Positions 13,804-21,954 of a DNA stretch of 21,954 nucleotides are shown here, piece after piece; position 1 is the first letter of the stretch, and the number at the start of each line of letters is the position of its first letter. The notes under the pieces were generated by a model that saw only the letters and a program-made list of their open reading frames with translations, ran no database searches and was not told where the DNA came from. Source of the DNA: an uncultured Bacillota bacterium (GTDB lineage Bacteria; Bacillota; Clostridia; Oscillospirales; Oscillospiraceae); the NCBI GenBank assembly GCA_937890735.1, contig CALACZ010000043.1:1-21954 (forward strand), read 5' to 3'. A program made the translations under genes and the position numbers.

Positions 13804-15801
13804 TTAAAATACCGTCGTCATAATTTCGCCGTCCGCGCAGTCGAACAGCACAACATCCGACATTGCGCTCGCGCCGGTGGCGTCGTACATCTCAAAGAGC
13901 ATCGCATACTGCCCGTCGGGAAGCTGTGCCTCGCCGAACGCCGTATCGTCGCTAATGACGATGGTGTCGGCGGTGTACGCCTCGGGATCAGCGTCGGTGG
14001 ACAGGTCGCTCATGTACCACACCAGCGTCACCTCGTCTCCCGCCTGCAAAAGCCGCAGCTCCTTGTCCGCCATGCCGGAGTCGTCGATGCCCTGCCGCGC
14101 GCCAAGGATATTCCACGTCTCGGTCGAGAAGTCATAGGCGATCTGGAGGTTATATTCCTCGCCATTGAGGAGGACCGGCACGGAGTAGAGGTTATAATCC
14201 TCGCCCTCGTAGCTCAGCTCCATATATGCAAGGCTGCCGTCCAGCGCGCCCCAGACGCCGCGGAAATTGTCGGAGAACACACCGTTTTCCCAGTCGGCGT
14301 TCATGTCGTTGTCCGTGCCGAGCAGGAGCATGAGGTCGTTGTCCACATCCACATAATACAGCGAGAAGCCGATCGTGGACAGAACGTCCGCCGCGTCCGG
14401 GCCGAGCGTCAGCACGGCGCTGCCGTTCTCGTCAAGCTCCAGCGTTTTGCCGTCCCAGCCCATGGTGTCGAGCGTCTTGCGCTCGGGAAGCTCGGTGATG
14501 TCCATCCCGGCGACGTATTCCATGCCGCTCTCGTCCAGCTCGCCGGTCAGCTCGTAGGAGTAGAAATACTTGAACGCCGTGCTCGCGCCGAGGGAGATGA
14601 AGCCGTTGAGGTCGCTCATGTCGCCGTTATAGGAGTAGTAGCAGGAAAGACCCGTCGCCTCGGTGCGGTACTGCCCGTTCACCCGGTACAGCACGCACTC
14701 GTCCAGCGCGTCCAGCACCGCCTGCGCCGACGGCAGCGTATCGACCGTCAGCCGCGCCATATGCCCGAGGTCCACCATGTTGGTGTAGCCCTGCTCCTTG
14801 GTGTTGCCGCCGTAATTCTCGCTGCGCTGCGCCACGCGCGCAAACTGCGAGAAGAACGCCGGATCGGTGCACGCCGCGCTGAGCGCTTCCGAGCCAAAGG
14901 TCTCATACGCCGACAGAAGCGTCCCGACCTTGGAAAGGTCCGTCACCGACAGCGTGGTGTTGTCCTGCGTGCCGACCTCTTCGCAGCCCGCCATGTACGC
15001 GTCGCAGATGACCTGCCCGAGCTGCGCGCCGTCCATGGACGGATCCTCCGCCAGCGCGCCGACCCACTGCGAATAATACCAGCCGTTGGCGGGTTCGGTC
15101 TCCTCGGACGCGACCAGATATTTCGCAACGTCCGAGAATGTGTATGCCACGTCCACCGTCGCCATCAGGCAGGTGTCAAAGCCGATCAGCTCCAGCGGCT
15201 GCTCGTCGCCGGACGGCGTCCAGACGCTCGAAAATGCCGCGTACATCTCGTCGAGCGTCAGCGAGTCGAGACCGTACAGCTCGTCAAACGCCGCGCCGGA
15301 CACCGAGCCGCCGCCGTGATTCCAGAACAGCACCGCCGTGCGCTCTGCGGGATAGTTCGTTTTTGCGAACTGCAAGAAGTCCGCCAGCGTCTGCGCCTCG
15401 CCCATGCTGGCAGACGGCTGCTCGTCGATGAGCTGCAGACCCTCGCTGTTATACACCCAGCGCTGGAGCTTGGAGGCGTCCACGAGCTCATTCTGCCATA
15501 CGGACGCGCCGCCGGTCTCGATGACCACGTTCACATTCTCAGGCAGCTGCACCTGCATCAGCTCGCTCAGATCGCCCGTGGCAAAGCCGCCGCCGGACTC
15601 CAGATCGCTGCCGCACAGATACCAGTAGATCGACCAGCTCCCATCGCCTGCGGCGGGTGCTTCCTCCGCCGGCTCGACCGTCTCGTCCGCCGAAACATCG
15701 GGCGTTTCGTCCGGCTCATATGGATCGTCCGCGCCGCTGCACGCCGCGAGCGAAGCGACCATGCAAAGCGCCAGTAAAAGTGCCAAAATCCTCTTTTTCA
15801 T
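13804..15801 (-). CDS. Clostripain-related (peptidase C11) lipoprotein
   Basis: A 665-residue lipoprotein: signal peptide with lipobox LAAC (Cys21), then an acidic, Pro/Glu-rich linker (22-52). The C11 domain follows, with WYLCGSDLES (60-69), FWNHGGG (159-165) carrying His162, and GFDTCLMA (207-214) carrying Cys211. These are the catalytic His and Cys expected in clostripain-type cysteine peptidases, so the enzyme should be active. The clan usually cuts after Arg or Lys. The remaining 300 residues are beta-rich, not recognised, and could be a substrate- or wall-binding part. AAGGA eight bases before ATG supports the start. The stop codon is TAA at 13804. It is the second gene of the run that ends in the giant SLH protein, so processing of envelope proteins is an attractive but unproven role. 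Confidence 0.9.
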   Translation of the reverse strand: MKKRILALLLALCMVASLAACSGADDPYEPDETPDVSADETVEPAEEAPAAGDGSWSIYWYLCGSDLESGGGFATGDLSELMQVQLPENVNVVIETGGASVWQNELVDASKLQRWVYNSEGLQLIDEQPSASMGEAQTLADFLQFAKTNYPAERTAVLFWNHGGGSVSGAAFDELYGLDSLTLDEMYAAFSSVWTPSGDEQPLELIGFDTCLMATVDVAYTFSDVAKYLVASEETEPANGWYYSQWVGALAEDPSMDGAQLGQVICDAYMAGCEEVGTQDNTTLSVTDLSKVGTLLSAYETFGSEALSAACTDPAFFSQFARVAQRSENYGGNTKEQGYTNMVDLGHMARLTVDTLPSAQAVLDALDECVLYRVNGQYRTEATGLSCYYSYNGDMSDLNGFISLGASTAFKYFYSYELTGELDESGMEYVAGMDITELPERKTLDTMGWDGKTLELDENGSAVLTLGPDAADVLSTIGFSLYYVDVDNDLMLLLGTDNDMNADWENGVFSDNFRGVWGALDGSLAYMELSYEGEDYNLYSVPVLLNGEEYNLQIAYDFSTETWNILGARQGIDDSGMADKELRLLQAGDEVTLVWYMSDLSTDADPEAYTADTIVISDDTAFGEAQLPDGQYAMLFEMYDATGASAMSDVVLFDCADGEIMTTVF

Positions 15802-15834
15802 GCTGTTTTTCCTTTCTTTTCGCGTTTCGCCGCG

Positions 15835-16161
15835 CTACGCCGCGGGCGGGATGGGGACGTCCTCCGGCTCTTTGCGGAAGCCGAGCAGCCGCCCCGGAAG
15901 ATATGCCCAGGGCTTACAGAGCGTAGTGTTGTAATGCTCCGCCGCTTGCTGATAGATGCTCTCGCTGCGCCGCAGGACCTCCTGAAGCGCCGCGTCCTGC
16001 TGGGACTGCGCGAGCCTTTTGCGGTAGGTGATCAGCTGCCCCGCCGCGCTCTCCACGGTGCTGCGAAAGTTCCGCAGAACGCGCCGGACCTCCCAGAACC
16101 AGAGGGAGATGAATCCCACGGTGCTGATGCCCGCAATGAACCATCCGAGCCAGCCCGACAT
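15835..16161 (-). CDS. Small LemA-like membrane protein
   Basis: A 108-residue protein with one N-terminal membrane segment (about residues 4-23, GWLGWFIAGISTVGFISLWF). A helical, coiled-coil-like stretch (25-80) rich in Arg, Gln, Ala and Glu follows, and the C-terminus contains YNTTLCKPWAYLPGRLLGF. That last motif resembles the YN...P...LFGF ending of LemA proteins, although LemA is usually about 180 residues, so this is a short or divergent form. The start at 16161 has GGGAGG eight bases upstream; a frame 22 codons longer lacks a site. The clostripain-like gene begins 33 bases downstream, suggesting one operon. The LemA link is tentative. Confidence 0.7.
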   Translation of the reverse strand: MSGWLGWFIAGISTVGFISLWFWEVRRVLRNFRSTVESAAGQLITYRKRLAQSQQDAALQEVLRRSESIYQQAAEHYNTTLCKPWAYLPGRLLGFRKEPEDVPIPPAA

Positions 16162-16217
16162 CTGCCGCGCCTCCCTTCTCTTCCGACTGATGGTGCTGTC
16201 CAAAACCTTACGCTCCG

Positions 16218-16226
16218 AGTATAGCA
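16218..16226 (-). promoter_or_regulatory. Candidate extended -10 promoter for the envelope operon
   Basis: On the minus strand TGCTATACT reads as an extended -10 element (TGn plus TATACT), about 57 bases before the LemA-like start codon. No good -35 box is present at 17 bases, which is usual for extended -10 promoters. Confidence 0.4.
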
Positions 16227-16264
16227 CTGCGGGCTGGCGTTTTGGGGCAGGCGGTACGAAATGT

Positions 16265-16293
16265 AGGGTTTTGCGGCATGAAATGCAAAACCT
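16265..16293. promoter_or_regulatory. Inverted repeat in the divergent intergenic region, possible operator
   Basis: GGTTTTGC (267-274 of the 16 kb block) pairs perfectly with GCAAAACC (16285-16292). An alternative inner pairing is GCAT with ATGC. The repeat lies between the two putative divergent promoters, which suits an operator; an RNA structure is the alternative. Confidence 0.35.
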
Positions 16294-16353
16294 CCGCTGG
16301 AAAGCCGCCGCGATTTATGATAGAATGCTGTTTGACAGAACCATTCCATCAAA

Positions 16354-16360
16354 AAGGGGG
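16354..16360 (+). promoter_or_regulatory. Ribosome binding site that sets the TTG start of the response regulator
   Basis: AAGGGGG lies eight bases before TTG at 16369. No ATG or GTG gives a full-length receiver domain, so the TTG start is well supported. Confidence 0.75.
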
Positions 16361-16368
16361 CGTCCGGC

Positions 16369-17088
16369 TTGAACATTGCAGTGTGCGACGACCAGCTCGA
16401 GGAGCTGTCGGCAGTCGAGTCGCTTCTGCGCGCATGGCAGGAGCAGCAGCGCGTGGTGATCCGCCTGCGCCTGTTCCACAACGCCGGGGCGCTGCTGGAA
16501 GCGGCGCAGAAGGAGCGCTTCACGCTCTACCTTCTGGATGTGATGATGCCCGGCACGAGCGGCATGGCGGCGGCGCGCGAAATTCGCACGTTTGATACTG
16601 CGGCGGACATCGTTTTCCTCACCTCCTCGCCCGGCTTTGCGTATGAGAGCTACGGCGTGCAGGCGCTTGAGTACCTGCTCAAGCCCGTCACGGCAAAAAA
16701 GCTCTTCCCGCTCCTCGACCAGCTCTACCTGCGCGAGCAGAAGCCGCAGGAAGCGCTGACGCTCAAGTCGAACGGCACCTTCATCCGCGTGCCGTTCTCG
16801 GAGCTTTCGTATGTCGAGGTCAGCGGCAAACGCCTTTATTTCAATATGACGAGCGGACAGGTGCGCGAGGTCACGGGCGTGCTGCGCGAGTATGAGCCGG
16901 AGCTGCTCGCCCGCCCGGAGTTTATGCGCATCCACCGGTCGTATATCGTCAATATGCTGCAAATTCGGGAGCTGTCGCCCACCGGCGTGCAGACGTTTAC
17001 GGGGCAGGATCTGCCGGTGTCGCGGCTTTTGTACCCGCAGCTCCAGAAGGATTACATGGAACTGCTGTTCGCGCGGCGGGAGGTATGA
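16369..17088 (+). CDS. LytTR-family response regulator
   Basis: A 239-residue two-domain regulator. Residues 1-120 are a receiver with the acidic pocket CDD (Asp7, Asp8), phospho-acceptor Asp57 in LLDVMMPG, Thr85 and Lys105 in LLKPV. Residues about 128-230 are a LytTR DNA-binding domain, with FIRVPFSELSYVEVSGKRLYF and FMRIHRSYIVN as the typical strands. Such proteins act in the cytoplasm and bind pairs of short direct repeats. Translation starts at TTG behind a strong ribosome binding site. The stop overlaps the start of the histidine kinase gene by four bases (ATGA), so the pair is translationally coupled. The genes diverge from the envelope locus, which makes that locus a candidate target. 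Confidence 0.93.
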   Translation: MNIAVCDDQLEELSAVESLLRAWQEQQRVVIRLRLFHNAGALLEAAQKERFTLYLLDVMMPGTSGMAAAREIRTFDTAADIVFLTSSPGFAYESYGVQALEYLLKPVTAKKLFPLLDQLYLREQKPQEALTLKSNGTFIRVPFSELSYVEVSGKRLYFNMTSGQVREVTGVLREYEPELLARPEFMRIHRSYIVNMLQIRELSPTGVQTFTGQDLPVSRLLYPQLQKDYMELLFARREV

Positions 17089-18389
17089 TCATGATACTGC
17101 GCATTCTCAGCTCCATCAACTACGGCTGCGTGCTCATCTTCGGCATTCTGCTCAGCGCCGAAATTTCCGGCGGCTGTGAAACAAAGCGGCAAAAGCGGCT
17201 GGTCGCGCTGGCGTGCCCGGTGTTCCTGGCGCTTCAGGTCTCGCTGCGCGCCGCGTTCGGGCTGGACTTTGTAGAAAAGCTCTATCCCTTCATCGTGCAC
17301 CTGCCGCTCATCCTGCTGCTCATCTTCGCGCTCGGAAAAACGCCGGGCGTGGCGATCGTGAGCGTGTACACGGCGTATCTGTGCTGTGAGCTGCCGAACT
17401 GGCTGCGCATGGTCATCACCGTGGCAACGCGCTCGCAGCTCGTGGGGCAGATCTGCTACATCGTGCTCATCATCCCGCTGTTTTTCGTCCTGCGGCGCTA
17501 TTTTGTCCGCGCCGCGCACGAGGCTATGACGTGCTCAAAAACGGCGCTGTGGCTCTTCGGCGCGCTGCCCGTGGCGTATTACTTTTTTGATTACGCCACC
17601 ACCATCTACTCCAACGCGCTCTACTCCGGCATCGACGCCATCAACGAATCGCTCCCGGCGGTGCTCGTAGCGTTTTATGTGGTGTTCCTCACCGCCTACC
17701 ACGCGCAGTCGGAGCGCAGCCGTCAGGCAGAGCTGCAAAGCTCCATGCTGGAGGTCAAATGGTCGCAGGCGCAGACGCAGATGGACACGCTGCGCCGCGC
17801 GCAGACGCAGACGGCGGTGTATCAGCACGATATGCGCCACCACCTGACCATGCTCGAGGGGCTCATCGCCGCGGGCAAGCCAGAGCAGGCGTCGCAGTAT
17901 ATCCGCAAGGTGCAGTCCGATATTGAGACCATCACGCCCCGGCGCTACTGTGAAAACGAGCTGGTGGATCTGCTCTGCTCATCGTTCGCGGAAAAGGCGC
18001 AGCACATCGGCGCGCGGCTGGATGTGGATGTGAAGCTCCCGCAGGCGCTGGGCATTTCGGACGCCGAGCTATGCGCGGTGCTCTCCAACGCGCTGGAAAA
18101 CGCGCTGCACGCCGTCGCTGAGCTCCCGGAGGACCGGCGCACGGTGTCGCTCTACTGCGCCATCCGGCTCGGCAAGCTCCTCATCGAGGTCAAAAACCCC
18201 TACGCCGGGGAGCTGACCATCTCGCCCGACGGCCGCCCCGTCACTGCCCGTAAGGGTCACGGCTACGGCTGTCAAAGCATCCAGACCATCGCCGCCCGCT
18301 CCGGCGGTCTGTGCGAGTTCAAAGCCAACAACGGCACATTCTGCCTGCAAATCGTCCTGCCCCTCAAAAATGCCGCCATTCCCGTCTGA
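17085..18389 (+). CDS. GHKL-family sensor histidine kinase, AgrC-like
   Basis: A 434-residue membrane kinase. About six hydrophobic segments lie in residues 5-205, followed by a coiled-coil-like linker (208-240). The phosphorylation motif YQHDMRHHL has His248. The ATPase shows the N box LSNALENALHAV (Asn335, Asn339) and the G box GHGYGCQSI (391-399). This is the AgrC/LytS-type arrangement of HPK10 kinases that pair with LytTR regulators. It begins inside the regulator stop codon; ATG at 17091 is an alternative start. No cyclic-peptide precursor such as agrD, nor an agrB, is visible nearby, so the signal is unknown. Confidence 0.92.
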   Translation: MIMILRILSSINYGCVLIFGILLSAEISGGCETKRQKRLVALACPVFLALQVSLRAAFGLDFVEKLYPFIVHLPLILLLIFALGKTPGVAIVSVYTAYLCCELPNWLRMVITVATRSQLVGQICYIVLIIPLFFVLRRYFVRAAHEAMTCSKTALWLFGALPVAYYFFDYATTIYSNALYSGIDAINESLPAVLVAFYVVFLTAYHAQSERSRQAELQSSMLEVKWSQAQTQMDTLRRAQTQTAVYQHDMRHHLTMLEGLIAAGKPEQASQYIRKVQSDIETITPRRYCENELVDLLCSSFAEKAQHIGARLDVDVKLPQALGISDAELCAVLSNALENALHAVAELPEDRRTVSLYCAIRLGKLLIEVKNPYAGELTISPDGRPVTARKGHGYGCQSIQTIAARSGGLCEFKANNGTFCLQIVLPLKNAAIPV

Positions 18390-18420
18390 GTATTATATTA
18401 TTTAATTATTTAGGTATTAT

Positions 18421-18452
18421 AAGGACCTCCCGACTGTAGTCGGGAGGTCCTT
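18421..18452 (+). terminator. Terminator-like hairpin after the two-component operon
   Basis: Perfect 14-bp stem AAGGACCTCCCGAC/GTCGGGAGGTCCTT with loop TGTA, starting 32 bases after the kinase stop codon. The T-run is only two bases on the plus strand, so it may act in both directions or depend on other factors. Confidence 0.55.
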
Positions 18453-18519
18453 AAGCGTGTCAGACAAAACCGCTTCGCCGGGTTTTCGTTTGAACAGGTT
18501 TGCAGCCCGCTGCGCGCAT

Positions 18520-18544
18520 AAAGTTTGCGCAGGGCGCAAACTTT
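18520..18544. repeat. Perfect 11-bp stem-loop
   Basis: AAAGTTTGCGC (18520-18530) and GCGCAAACTTT (18534-18544) enclose a 3-base loop. It lies between the kinase operon and the glutamate synthase promoter. On the plus strand the arm ends in TTT and could be a weak second terminator. Confidence 0.5.
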
Positions 18545-18717
18545 CCACACTTGCAGTCAGATTTTCGCAAATATTGGTTGCTTTTCGGATTTCCTGATCG
18601 CTCACGCAAAATTTAATTTTCAGGCTGCCATTGTCAAGCACTGCACAGGAAGCGGCAGTATTAGAATTTCCGAAGGCAGCGTTCAGCAATATGAATAAAT
18701 AAAACAAATAAAAATTG

Positions 18718-18746
18718 TTGACATTAACGGCTCACATCACTAAAAT
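18718..18746 (+). promoter_or_regulatory. Sigma-A-type promoter for glutamate synthase
   Basis: Perfect -35 TTGACA (18718-18723), 17 bases, then TAAAAT (18741-18746). It predicts a leader of about 120 bases ahead of the start codon at 18873. Confidence 0.75.
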
Positions 18747-18794
18747 AGATTAAAATTCTTTTTACAAAGACAGATGTGCGCGATACAAGGACAT

Positions 18795-18819
18795 TTTGGG
18801 GGCCTTTGCATTCCCCAAA
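18795..18819 (+). promoter_or_regulatory. Hairpin in the glutamate synthase leader
   Basis: TTTGGGG (18795-18801) pairs with CCCCAAA (18813-18819). It is followed by the short direct repeat TATGCAG-TATGCAG. No T-run follows, and I do not recognise a riboswitch class. Confidence 0.35.
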
Positions 18820-18872
18820 CTATGCAGTATGCAGCGCCACAGACCCAACAGCGAAAGAGGAGACGGGTAAGC

Positions 18873-21954
<3,082 letters not shown>

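Larger units (their letters stand above)
16162..16368. other. Divergent intergenic region between envelope locus and two-component pair
   Basis: 207 bases without a gene. It contains a minus-strand extended -10 element, a plus-strand AT-rich TATGATAGAAT just before the regulator gene, and an inverted repeat between them. This is the natural place for control of both directions. I do not see a clear pair of LytTR-type direct repeats. Confidence 0.6.
18390..18717. other. AT-richer intergenic stretch with three stem-loops
   Basis: This gap is clearly less GC-rich than its neighbours. It holds stem-loops at 18421-18452, 18466-18486 and 18520-18544. A 96-codon minus-strand frame (18417-18707) starts with TTG and has no ribosome binding site. 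Its translation (for example LDNGSLKIKFC, FKRKPGEAVLSDTLK) has no family that I recognise. It may be a decayed gene or a small interspersed element. Confidence 0.5.

Noticed and set aside
13795..15777. 660-codon plus-strand frame opposite the C11 lipoprotein
   Set aside because: Reverse reading of a clear gene with catalytic motifs; no domain or start signal.
18417..18707. 96-codon minus-strand frame as a real gene
   Set aside because: TTG start, no ribosome binding site, overlap with three stem-loops and no family recognised. Kept only as part of the intergenic description.

Overview
The window looks like a chromosomal segment of a GC-rich Clostridia member of the Oscillospiraceae type. The evidence is Gram-positive: SLH-anchored and lipobox proteins, strong AGGAGG-type ribosome binding sites, sigma-A-like promoters, a LytTR/GHKL two-component pair and a clostripain-family protein. 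The taxonomic placement is inference from protein style and base composition. No tRNA, rRNA, CRISPR array, transposase or phage gene was seen.

Region by region. Positions 1-399 hold no credible gene but contain four GC-rich stem-loops that each end in CCCCTAC, a short interspersed repeat array. Next comes a minus-strand pair read from a near-consensus promoter at 4121-4149: a type I L-asparaginase (3040-4086), then a Tet(M)/EF-G-like ribosomal GTPase carrying a C-terminal YacP/Rae1-type NYN nuclease domain (400-2976). The -35 box of this promoter lies inside the terminator hairpin of the preceding gene.

A second minus-strand run starts near 16161 and contains a small LemA-like membrane protein, a clostripain-like (peptidase C11) lipoprotein, a 118-residue lipoprotein and a 3001-residue S-layer-type surface protein (4230-13235). 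The giant protein has three SLH domains, one isolated InlB-type repeat, a long central region I do not recognise, six MucBP-like/InlB B-type modules with further InlB-type repeats, and a C-terminal GLUG-repeat region. Together these look like a cell-envelope or adhesion locus. Two strong hairpins in the 151-base gap before the giant gene suggest it is expressed differently from the genes upstream of it.

On the plus strand, transcribed divergently from this locus, are a LytTR response regulator (TTG start) and an overlapping GHKL histidine kinase (16369-18389). After a hairpin-rich, AT-richer intergenic stretch, the large subunit of glutamate synthase starts at 18873 from a good promoter and runs off the right edge after 1027 codons. 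The two-component pair may control the divergent surface locus; that is inference from position only.

The most notable items are the GTPase-Rae1 fusion, whose two halves both belong at the ribosomal A site; the giant surface protein with a protease homologue and a small lipoprotein next to it; and the terminator/promoter overlap ahead of the asparaginase. Several very long open frames opposite these genes, one of 7.7 kb, are read here as composition artefacts.
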